From positions 1,426,001 to 1,490,000 of the forward strand of contig WION01000003.1 in NCBI GenBank assembly GCA_015039365.1: a DNA stretch of 64,000 bases. The letters are read 5' to 3'. The translations under genes were made by a program, and so were the position numbers. Shown here piece after piece: positions 31,242 through 40,224 of the stretch (position 1 is its first letter; every line of letters starts with the position of its first letter). The notes beneath the pieces are model-generated. The model made no database searches. It saw nothing but the letters and a program-made list of their open reading frames with translations, and was not told where the DNA came from. This stretch comes from Amanita rubescens (lineage: Eukaryota; Basidiomycota; Agaricomycetes; Agaricales; Amanitaceae).

Positions 31242-32789
31242 ATGTCTGAACAACACGAACAACGCACGAACTACGAATCGGGGAAAGAAGAATCCAGCCA
31301 CAAGCGGATTCGCTCTCCCCAGCCACAATATCATGACACCGGGAGAGACGAACGCCGTCTGCGTATGAGTCACTCTCCCTCATCCTCATCCAATCAAGCG
31401 TCAGCTGCTATATCATCCGGAAGATCCACATCTTCCCAATTCCTCTTAAACGCGGCCGACATCTTCTCTGAAATGCGCCCGGAATGGCAGATCGAGCCCA
31501 AGTCCCACCTCCCTCTGCATCTCTCGAATTGCAGTGACTGTGCCCACTTTGCACATCACGTTAGAAACGAGACATCGGGAGGCGCACTAGAAATTTTCAA
31601 TCAAAAGCAACGACATCACTGGCGCGAAGTCTTAGACAAAGAAATAGAGGATCGCTGCCTCGAGGCGTACCGACGTGGTCTGAAGGACAACGACGACGAA
31701 ATATCGAAGCTAAAAAGCGAGCTCAACAAATATCGCAAACAGCTCGAAGACTTGGAAAAAGGGATGAACGACCAGGAGCGCCGAAACAACACGCTCCAAG
31801 CCCCGTATCGACATGGAGGGTCCCAGAGGCCCTCCGCCTCTTTTGAAAGGGGAGGATCCCGCTCGTTGCCAGCGGAAAGAACAAGATCCCCTTCACCAAA
31901 ACGCCATCAACTACCTGCGCCAATCGCATTGTCATCAAAAAGACAGCTCACTCCGCCGCCACAAGATATGGCCATCGACGTAAAGCCAAACCCAATTGCA
32001 GCCGCTACCAAAGGAAAGGAGCGCACCAGGCCTCTTCGTCGCATGTACATGTCGGATGAAGAGGATGACGACGACGTATCGATCCACAGCGGTAGTATGG
32101 ATCATATCGGAGGCGATAAATACTCGCCTCCCCATTCAGATGCCGAAGAAGAGGAAGAGCTAGGCCTGTCAAGTATATACATCGAGGACCCGGCTCCGTT
32201 CCGTCTCCATATAAAATCGGAAAGCTACCAGAGCAGACACGGACACGCATGCGTAGAGCTGCGAGGCACCCATTGGAACACAACCAGCCATAAGTTGTTT
32301 AGAAAACGAGAGGCAAACAAAGGCTACCGATGGATGTGGAATAGCGGCTTCCCTATGCAGATGGCCTGGGAAGCCTCGCTAGTCCCCTTTGATCAACGAT
32401 CACTCGCGCAACGATGGACAGTCCAAGAAGCTACCCGAGATGGATTCCTACCGATAGGCGACGCCAGCGAAGAACCGGACATCGAGCGCCTAGCAAAGAA
32501 CGGGCTCTTGCCAGTTTATATACGACAAGGAAACGGCAATCGCCTCAATGTCAAGGACGTCACCGCCTGGCTCCTTTTCAAAATGACGGAGCCAGAAGAG
32601 ACAGACATAACCGAATGGTTCTGGTGGATGTCGTGCAAGATATTCAGTGAATTCGGGCAGTACGCAAGTGAACTGACCACGCTTGGTCTTAGGGACGACA
32701 ATCACGCACTAATCCCCAAACGTCTCGTTCAGAACGGAGAGCCAACGCAGGAAGACCTCATCAGACACTTCAAGTTATGCGGTGTCTGA
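31242..32789 (+). CDS. extra ORF between chromodomain and 3' LTR
   Basis: 515 codons from ATG 31242, stop TGA. Ser/Arg-rich N-terminus, then N-C-S-D-C-A-H-F-A-H-H (possible metal site), a coiled coil around residues 130-175 (L-K-S-E-L-N-K-Y-R-K-Q-L-E-D-L-E-K), Ser/Pro/Arg-rich and acidic stretches, and a more globular Trp-rich C-terminal 170 residues (W-M-W-N-S-G-F, T-E-W-F-W-W-M-S-C-K). No signal peptide or membrane segment. Sits where env would be in a retrovirus but has no env features. Unrelated by eye to the extra ORF of the other family. Function unknown. Confidence 0.65.
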   Translation: MSEQHEQRTNYESGKEESSHKRIRSPQPQYHDTGRDERRLRMSHSPSSSSNQASAAISSGRSTSSQFLLNAADIFSEMRPEWQIEPKSHLPLHLSNCSDCAHFAHHVRNETSGGALEIFNQKQRHHWREVLDKEIEDRCLEAYRRGLKDNDDEISKLKSELNKYRKQLEDLEKGMNDQERRNNTLQAPYRHGGSQRPSASFERGGSRSLPAERTRSPSPKRHQLPAPIALSSKRQLTPPPQDMAIDVKPNPIAAATKGKERTRPLRRMYMSDEEDDDDVSIHSGSMDHIGGDKYSPPHSDAEEEEELGLSSIYIEDPAPFRLHIKSESYQSRHGHACVELRGTHWNTTSHKLFRKREANKGYRWMWNSGFPMQMAWEASLVPFDQRSLAQRWTVQEATRDGFLPIGDASEEPDIERLAKNGLLPVYIRQGNGNRLNVKDVTAWLLFKMTEPEETDITEWFWWMSCKIFSEFGQYASELTTLGLRDDNHALIPKRLVQNGEPTQEDLIRHFKLCGV

Positions 32790-33210
32790 GCTCAAGATGC
32801 CAACGAACATTTATGGGACTTTAGCAAGATATATCTCGCCAAAGTCAAGCTGCCGACGGCTTTAGACTGGTCCCAGACACCCCCATCCAGAACTAGGGTA
32901 TCCTGACCATCTATCAACCAATGTCGCAAACGAGGCAACAAAGCATTCTCCGATCGGGACTTGCCTGTTCCAGGCCGCGATCCGAAGCGACTCGTCGACC
33001 GACTTGGCGATAGGCCTTATGCCAGTCACCACTCATCGTTACCGCCAGTTTACGCCGAAAGACCACACTCGAACCCAACTTCCGAATTCCCTTATCAATC
33101 GCAGACCGGGATTCATCACAACCTCCTACAAACGACAACCATATGCACGTCGAGTGATACTGAGACGCAACCTCAAGTATCAGATCTCCCTCATCACCCT
33201 TAGGTCGATC

Positions 33211-33223
33211 TTGTGGGGGAGGA
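33211..33223 (+). promoter_or_regulatory. polypurine tract of the chromovirus
   Basis: TTGTGGGGGAGGA immediately before the 3' LTR. Confidence 0.65.
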
Positions 33224-33523
33224 TGTAACGGACCGTTCGGAGGTTACCTACTAGAAGATACCAATGTACGGGAGCTACGTTTAGCTCCCACATCCTTTCC
33301 TTGTAGATAGTTTCTTTCTCTCGTATATAGTTCCCATTTACGGACCGTTACGCTACTTACTATACACGTCAGTCACAGTAGTCACAGGCTCATACTCACT
33401 TCACCTGTACACACCATACGCGCACCCTGCACGGTCTCTAAATAGACGCAGATCCAGTGCACAGCTGCAAGGTGTGATCAGTAAAGAACCATTCATTGGT
33501 TCTTCTCAAGTGAAATCGTTACA
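33224..33523 (+). repeat. 3' LTR of the chromovirus
   Basis: TGTAACGG...ATCGTTACA, 300 bp against 297 bp for the 5' LTR; three substitutions and three single-base indels by direct comparison. Confidence 0.9.
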
Positions 33524-33756
33524 GTTATGGTCAGTGGCATATTTTGTGATTGTTTTATCACAAAAGGTTTAGCCACAAGTCTCTACATGGAAGTCAAGGG
33601 TTTTACTCATATTGTCAAACTTTCAAATACAAATGAAAAACTCAGTCTCTAATCATACAGTAGAAGTAAATTACAAAAATAAATGGAATGAAAGAAAAGG
33701 CATGCTAGGAGTTGTGGGGAATGTCAGAATGGACCAAAAATCAAGGGAATGTGCAT

Positions 33757-36700
33757 ACTATATCTGCTGAATTGACACATGCAGTCTTTTAGGTGAGAGG
33801 GGGAGTGCAATCCAACTTGGAATGTTGCACAAAATTGTCTGTAGAATATTTTAATGACAACAGGAAACAGATAGAAGAATTAAAAACAGCACCAAAGTAC
33901 TTCAAAGACAAGTAATTGGTAAATGTTAGTATGCTATGTATAGAACAAAGAGGATACATACATGCTAGCAAATTCCCAATTTGAATTTTGCATCAATAAA
34001 AATTGAAATGAGGAGTAACAAACTGACATCCTAAAGGAAAAAAGATGAGAAAGTTCTGCACTGCACTGCAGATGAAGAACCATACAATCTGAAAATGAAG
34101 TCAAAAAATAACATTAATTCAGTTATTAAGCATAAAAGAGTAAAGAAACATACCAACTAAGTTTAGTAGACAATAGTAGAGTTAGCATACAAATCAGAGA
34201 TAGAAAAGATGTATTACATATACCTCCTGACAAAAGAAAGAGTAAAGATTTGAATTTAAATTAGTTAAAAAATCCACTAACCTTCTGATAACATTAATAA
34301 ACAATGTTAGCATAATTTGAATGTAAATGTAAAAAAGTAACATGCCCACTACAAATTTTGAGTGCTGAAGCACAGGTGTAAAGGAATGAACAAAAGTACA
34401 TACATTCTGATTTATGAGAAGAGGGACATTAGCAAATGTCCCAACAAATAAAAAGTGACATACATTCTATATACAAATATGTATGATTAAAATTTTTTTT
34501 TTTGAGTCTAAGAAAACAACTTACAAACTAAGTACCAGCAAAGGGTCACAAAATTATCACTTTTGAAGAGATTCTGCACATATCAAGCTGAATGACTTAC
34601 TGTCTGAACACAGCCACAAAATCATCACCAAGAGGTTCTGCACAATGTCAAGCTAATTGACTTACTGTCTGAACACAGCCAGATGCCACAAAATCATCAC
34701 CAAGAGGTTCTGCACAATGTCAAGCTAATTGACTTACTCTCTGAACACAGCCAGATGCCACAAAATCATCACCAAGAGGTTCTGCACATGTCAACCTGAA
34801 TCACTTACTCTCTGAACACAGCCAGATGCCACAAAATCATCACCAAGAGGTTCTGCACATGTCAACCTGAATCACTTACATCCTGAACACAGCCAGATGC
34901 CAAAAAATCATCACCAAGAGGTTCTGCACATGTCAACCTGAATCACTTACATACTGAACACAGCCAGATGCCACAAAATCATCACCAAGAGGTTCTGCAC
35001 ATGTCAACCTGAATCACTTACACCCTGAACACAGCCAGATGCCACAAAATCATCACCAAGAGGTTCTGCACATGTCAACCTGAATCACTTACATACTGAA
35101 CACAGCCAGATGCCACAAAATCATCACCAAGAGGTTCTGCACATGTCAACCTGAATCACTTACTCTCTGAATACAGCCAGATGCCACAAAATCATCACCA
35201 AGAGGTTCTGCACATGTCAACCTGAATCACTTACATACTGAACACAGCCAGATGCCACAAAATCATCACCAAGAGGTTCTGCACATGTCAACCTGAATCA
35301 CTTACTCTCTGAACACAGCCAGATGCCAAAAAATCATCACCAAGAGTTCTTTCATCACCAAGAGGTTCTGCACATGTCAACCTGAATGACTTACTCTCTG
35401 AACACAGCCAGATGCCACAAAATCATCACCAAGAGGTTCTGCACATGTCAACCTGAATCACTTACATACTGAACACAGCCAGATGCCACAAAATCATCAC
35501 CAAGAGGTTCTGCACATGTCAACCTGAATCACTTACATACTGAACACAGCCAGATGCCACAAAACCATCACCAAGAGGTTCTGCACATGTCAACCTGAAT
35601 CACTTACAAGCTGAACACAGCCAGATGCCACAAAATCATCACCAAGAGGTTCTGCACATGTCAACCTGAATCACTTACTTCCTGAACACAGCCAGATGCC
35701 ACAAAATCATCACCAAGAGGTTCTGCACATGTCAACCTGAATCACTTACTTCCTGAACACAGCCAGATGCCACAAAATCATCACCAAGAGGTTCTGCACA
35801 TGTCAACCTGAATCACTTACATACTGAACACAGCCAGATGCCACAAAATCATCACCAAGAGGTTCTGCACATGTCAACCTGAATCACTTGCATACTGAAC
35901 ACAGCCAGATGCCACAAAATCATCACCAAGAGGTTCTGCACATGTCAACCTGAATCACTTACATACTGAACACAGCCAGATGCCACAAAATCATCACCAA
36001 GAGGTTCTGCACATGTCAACCTGAATCACTTACTTCCTGAACACAGCCAGATGCCACAAAATCATCACCAAGAGGTTCTGCACATGTCAACCTGAATCAC
36101 TTACTTCCTGAACACAGCCAGATGCCACAAAATCATCACCAAGAGGTTCTGCACATGTCAACCTGAATCACTTACATACTGAACACAGCCAGATGCCACA
36201 AAATCATCACCAAGAGGTTCTGCACATGTCAACCTGAATCACTTACTCTCTGAACACAGCCAGATGCCATAAAATCATCACCAAGAGGTTCTGCACATGT
36301 CAACCTGAATGACTTACTGTCTGAACACAGCCACAAAATCATCACCAAGAGGTTCTGCACATGTCAACCTGAATCACTTACTTCCTGAACACAGCCAGAT
36401 GCCACAAAATCATCACCAAGAGGTTCTGCACATGTCAACCTGAATCACTTACATACTGAACACAGCCAGATGCCACAAAATCATCACCAAGAGGTTCTGC
36501 ACATGTCAACCTGAATCACTTACTCTCTGAACACAGCCAGATGCCACAAAATCATCACCAAGAGGTTCTGCACATGTCAACCTGAATGACTTACTGTCTG
36601 AACACAGCCACAAAATCATCACCAAGAGGTTCTGCACATGTCAACCTGAATCACTTACTTCCTGAACACAGCCAGATGCCACAAAATCATCACCAAGAGG

Positions 36701-39327
36701 TTCTGCACATGTCAACCTGAATCACTTACATACTGAACACAGCCAGATGCCACAAAATCATCACCAAGAGGTTCTGCACATGTCAACTTGAATCACTTAC
36801 ATACTGAACACAGCCAGATGCCACAAAATCATCACCAAGAGGTTCTGCACATGTCAACTTGAATCACTTACATACTGAACACAGCCAGATGCCACAAAAT
36901 CATCACCAAGAGGTTCTGCACATGTCAACTTGAATCACTTACATCCTGAACACAGCCAGATGCCAAAAAATCATCACCAAGAGGTTCTGCACATGTCAAC
37001 CTGAATCACTTACTCTCTGAACACAGCCAGATGTCACAAAACCGTTACCAAGAGGTTCTGCACATGTCAACCTGAATCACTTACAAGTTGCTGTACACAG
37101 ATTGTTGCCACAAAGTGATAATCAGAATATTATGTTCATGTTTGAAAGTACCACTTACCAACTAAGACATTTTGTGATCAATACCACCATCTACTAGTTA
37201 TCAAACATGTAAAACAAAGCAACTTACTTTCTAATGATACAGTAATGAAATACAAAATATCAGTTAGCAATATATTTGGTTTTTGATTTTGCACAAATAT
37301 TACATTCTAGAACAGCAATTATTAATAGATTTTGACAATTATATGAACAAATTCAACTTGCTTACATTCTAGAGATAATTGCTTGAGAAATGCTGCTTTG
37401 CTATAGAAAGATTGACAAAATACACACCAGCTGATATTTATTCAGGCACAAGATAGTCAACTTGAGCCACAATGTTATATCGAGCTACATACATTCTAAG
37501 CAGAGTAACACAGTTATTTTCCTTCTATTATGTTTCATAAGGGATTATTCACCTTAGAAATCTCCAATATTTGATTCATACTCTCTGTAACAACTTTCCA
37601 CTCTCTTTGCAGTGGCTTGATTGACAAGCTTGAGCACATATTCCAATAGTGGTTTAAATACAACTTGCCTGTAACTGTTTAAGAACAGAATCACAACCTT
37701 GACAAAAAGTCTTTAATCCATCTTCCAGCCCATACATCCAAGTTTTTAACCACTCTCTGCTCAACTTCACCATTAACACCTCTATGTTTGCACAGTTCTT
37801 CATCAAATCAATTGTTGCCTGATGTGAAAGTGCCAAAGAGAAGTGATAATACCATTGTTGACATGCATATTTCAGAGGCTGAACACCATGGTTTGAGTCA
37901 TGCACCTGCCCAATCAACTGCAAGCAGTTGGCCAGAATGGTAACATGGTACATCTTGGGGTCAAGAAAATGAACCTTTGCTCTGTTCATATCACTAAGAA
38001 AATCTTTCAATGATGCATGATATGGGCAAACTGATTCCTCTTCAGTGTTGGGAAGGACAAAAATAGATTGGCAACCCTGTAATGCTTGTCGAATATGGTC
38101 AGATGATAGCTGTAGAAGTTGCTCCAGGTCATGTATGGCAAGAGGGTGGTGGAGATATATGATGGTACCCACTACACTGGAAAAGTGAGCAGACTCAGCT
38201 TGAGCTTTTGATAAAACCTGCTCATATAGAGGATCAACACCATGATGTGCTGTTATAGCTAACTCAAGCTTCTCCTGGGGAAGCCCTTGCCTATCACCCA
38301 CAAATTTGACCAGGGTTGACACATAGATGAATAAACCCTCTGATTTCTGGACAAGAGCAACAAGCTGTTCTGCTGATGGCCAAGGATGGGGTACTTTTTG
38401 CATGATGTTGTAATTTTGCCTGTGTATTTCTGTAAGATGCTGCTTCAAGTAGTTGCTGACATCATGATGAGCCTGAAAGTCTCGAAGTGAGAGGAAGTCT
38501 GCCTTTGGTTTGATCAAAGGGGATTCAAATGTTTGTCGGATATAAGATTCAGGCCGACTTGCAAAGAGAAATCGGAATGGAAGGTAATAGGTCGCATCAA
38601 CAAGTGCATGAATGAGCTGCGGTAGGAGATTCTCGTCACTACATTCATCAAGGCCATCAATAATGACAACCATGGGCAGGGTGGCCTGCTGAATGCTAAG
38701 AGTGGGATTGATGATGAGATTTTCGAGCTGATCGTGCAAGCGGAGAAAAGGAGCGAATGGATTACTCTTTGTGAGCACATGCAGCAAAGGTGATTGAATT
38801 GCGGGAAGGGATCGAGCAAGCTGATACGCAAATGTGGGGATGACTTTAGCCGTATCGCTGCGATCAGCTTTGCCTCTTGAAAAGAAAAAGCTGAATGCGA
38901 GCCGCCCCTCATCGTCACATTGCTTCGCGATGGTATGCAAGATTGTCGACTTCCCTGAGCCGGCAGGTCCCTCGAGCCAACACACTGGGTATCCATCACT
39001 AGCTTTGGACCACCACATGAGCTTCGACAAAACCATTTCGCGAGTACCCTCTTGACAGGTTGATGCATGTTCTGACTCGCGTTCTGCAGAATTATAGGCG
39101 GCGTGAATAGCAATTTGATTCGAGTCCTTCAAGATATCAAAGACAGTCCCTGTATCTATGTGGTCACGACCCGGTAGCTACGAGTAGGAAGCAAACAGCG
39201 CACGAGTGCTCCCATAATGCACTGGCATGTTCAAGTTGCCAGTAATAAGGCCGTAATTATTGATCTGATTACCCCCAACATCGGTGAACTGGCTGCCGGA
39301 GATATTGATGTTTCCGGCGCTAGACAT
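33757..39327 (-). CDS. NACHT NLR-like gene with a three-base microexon array
   Basis: STAND-type P-loop NTPase gene. The first exon begins at ATG 39327: M-S-S-A-G-N-I-N-I-S-G-S-Q-F-T-D-V, a start typical of Agaricomycete NACHT proteins. It joins the main exon through an intron whose ends I cannot fix; a donor at G|GTAATC with an acceptor CACATAG near 39161 keeps phase. The main exon (about 39160-37666) carries the NACHT domain. It would leave at CAG|GCAAGT (GC donor) near 37667, just before an in-frame TAA. A short exon ending AAG|GTGAAT at 37553 follows, then the array 37495-33962. A phase-0 terminal exon from about 33838 to a TAG near 33757 is plausible. Fungal NLRs act in non-self recognition and cell death. 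Confidence 0.65.
33962..37495 (-). repeat. array of 52 candidate microexons (51 of three bases) between GT/GC-AG introns
   Basis: On the minus strand every unit reads acceptor AG, three bases, donor GT(A/G/C/T)NGT. Starts of the three bases by codon. TAT: 34951, 35093, 35235, 35466, 35537, 35821, 35892, 35963, 36176, 36453, 36730, 36801, 36872. AGA: 34738, 34809, 35164, 35306, 35395, 36247, 36524, 37014. GAA: 35679, 35750, 36034, 36105, 36382, 36659. ACA: 34601, 34666, 36318, 36595. GAT: 34028, 34880, 36943. GGT 35022, CTT 35608. Flanks: AAT 37493, 37366, 37304, 34464, 34404; CTG 37428; AAA 37228; TTG 37159, 34154; TTT 34525; TGG 34346; AAG 34282; GAG 34224; ATT 34086; CAT 33962; a six-base CAACTT at 37085. 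The core from 34.6 to 37.09 kb is a 71-bp tandem repeat; the flanking introns are unrelated. Splicing is inferred. Confidence 0.8.
37654..39132 (-). CDS. NACHT domain exon
   Basis: Open frame of about 490 codons. Conserved segment A-Y-N-S-A-E-R-E-S-E-H-A-S-T-C-Q-E-G-T-R before the domain, Walker A G-P-A-G-S-G-K-S (38955-38980 region), Walker B V-V-I-I-D-G-L-D-E-C, sensor-like F-A-S-R-P-E, then a helical winged-helix-like region ending Q-L-Q. The order is the usual one for fungal NACHT proteins. No effector domain was seen upstream and no ANK, WD40 or TPR repeats follow; the microexon array takes that place. Confidence 0.85.
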   Translation of the reverse strand: MKDSNQIAIHAAYNSAERESEHASTCQEGTREMVLSKLMWWSKASDGYPVCWLEGPAGSGKSTILHTIAKQCDDEGRLAFSFFFSRGKADRSDTAKVIPTFAYQLARSLPAIQSPLLHVLTKSNPFAPFLRLHDQLENLIINPTLSIQQATLPMVVIIDGLDECSDENLLPQLIHALVDATYYLPFRFLFASRPESYIRQTFESPLIKPKADFLSLRDFQAHHDVSNYLKQHLTEIHRQNYNIMQKVPHPWPSAEQLVALVQKSEGLFIYVSTLVKFVGDRQGLPQEKLELAITAHHGVDPLYEQVLSKAQAESAHFSSVVGTIIYLHHPLAIHDLEQLLQLSSDHIRQALQGCQSIFVLPNTEEESVCPYHASLKDFLSDMNRAKVHFLDPKMYHVTILANCLQLIGQVHDSNHGVQPLKYACQQWYYHFSLALSHQATIDLMKNCANIEVLMVKLSREWLKTWMYGLEDGLKTFCQGCDSVLKQLQASCI

Positions 39328-39338
39328 TCTAGACGAAA

Positions 39339-39873
39339 GAGTATGGTTGTTTCAAGCGTGGTGGAGGTTTAAGGCAAGTCTTATCGATTAGATTTGCATG
39401 ATTCAGCCAAACACTACCAAACATTGCGTGCCGCAATGACCGCAGGACCCGTCTTGTTTGCCTAATCTCAATGCCATGAGTCGTAAGGTCTTCCGTGCAC
39501 AGAAGACACTAACATGCGCTCTCAGACTCTTCCTGCCCCACTTAACCTCTTCACCCTCTCGTAAAAGGCACATTATTTCCCATTCCTCCTCATCATCATC
39601 ATCCGGAGTCGTTCCCAAGGATTGGGGTGGTCCTGACGCGATGGGCGAACGGAGCGGGCGACAAACATCGTGGGCGAGGATCTGGAAAACACAATACGTC
39701 AGCCCATACCGTGGATAAAGGAATAGAAAAAAATCAAACGAAATTCGCGCCTCCTACCTCCCTTTACAGGGCTGGGTTACTTCCGCAGCTCCTCCCGGAT
39801 TTTCCCCGAGATTTCGTCTTCCCAAGCCTTGCTGATATAGTGAAGATGTGGAGGAAACATCGCGTCAAATTAC
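39339..39873. other. upstream flank of the NACHT gene
   Basis: No gene firmly supported. On the minus strand 39790-39850 a short open piece (S-K-A-W-E-D-E-I-S-G-K-I-R-E-E-L) looks coding and could be the last exon of the hypothetical gene starting at 40224. Confidence 0.35.
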
Positions 39874-40224
39874 TCAGAGGTGCAGAAAACCGCCGTCGAC
39901 GTTTTCAACTTCTGACCCGCCTTGATAGCGACGAGGAAAGCCGCATGGTGCAAAATCCTCCGCGTCAGCATTAGGAAGAAGGGAGCGCTTATCTTTTGTG
40001 ATTTTCCTGGCAATTTGCGTTTTCCACTTTTTGAACACGGCGGCAGTGGCAAGCCAGCCATCCTTGAATGTCAAAGGATGATGACAGGTTTTTTCCTCAT
40101 CCTTGGTAACTTGGACGTGAAGAACACCGGCAATCGCGTCGGTGGCATCGATTTTGAACGATGAAGTGTGTTTGGATTGACGACCAGCGCCCATGGCAGA
40201 GATGAAGGATGTGATGGCGAGCAT
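39874..40224 (-). CDS. hypothetical protein fragment
   Basis: ATG 40224 opens 116 codons, with H-T-S-S-F-K-I-D-A-T-D-A-I-A-G-V-L-H-V-Q-V and W-L-A-T-A-A-V-F-K-K-W-K-T-Q-I-A-R-K. The first 90 residues look coding; beyond them an intron is possible and the true end is unsure. No domain recognised. Its first codons and upstream sequence recur, diverged, at about 40905-41065. Confidence 0.35.
   Translation of the reverse strand: MLAITSFISAMGAGRQSKHTSSFKIDATDAIAGVLHVQVTKDEEKTCHHPLTFKDGWLATAAVFKKWKTQIARKITKDKRSLLPNADAEDFAPCGFPRRYQGGSEVENVDGGFLHL

Larger units (their letters stand above)
23006..33523 (+). mobile_element. nearly full-length Ty3/gypsy chromovirus with both LTRs
   Basis: 10.5 kb including two later insertions. 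Order: 5' LTR, gag, protease, RT, RNase H, integrase, chromodomain, extra ORF, purine tract, 3' LTR. The two LTRs differ by three substitutions and three one-base indels in about 300 bp, so it is not very recent. Disabled by an in-frame TAA in gag (23950), a frame change near 25510, an LTR at 25580-26131, a TGA between protease and RT (27534), and a solo LTR in pol (29144-29541). Flanks TATGC and GTTAT do not match. Confidence 0.9.

Noticed and set aside
31242..32789. env gene
   Set aside because: Position fits, but no signal peptide, membrane segment or glycoprotein features.
23006..33523. Dating the chromovirus from LTR divergence
   Set aside because: Flanks do not match, so the two LTRs may come from different insertions; no rate is assumed.
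34545..37090. CRISPR array
   Set aside because: Repeats are 68 near-identical bases with only three variable bases, in a eukaryotic gene; no spacers or cas genes.
33962..37495. Plain minisatellite explanation of the 71-bp array
   Set aside because: It does not explain why non-repetitive flanking introns keep exactly three bases between acceptor and donor, nor the codon-sized hypervariable slot.
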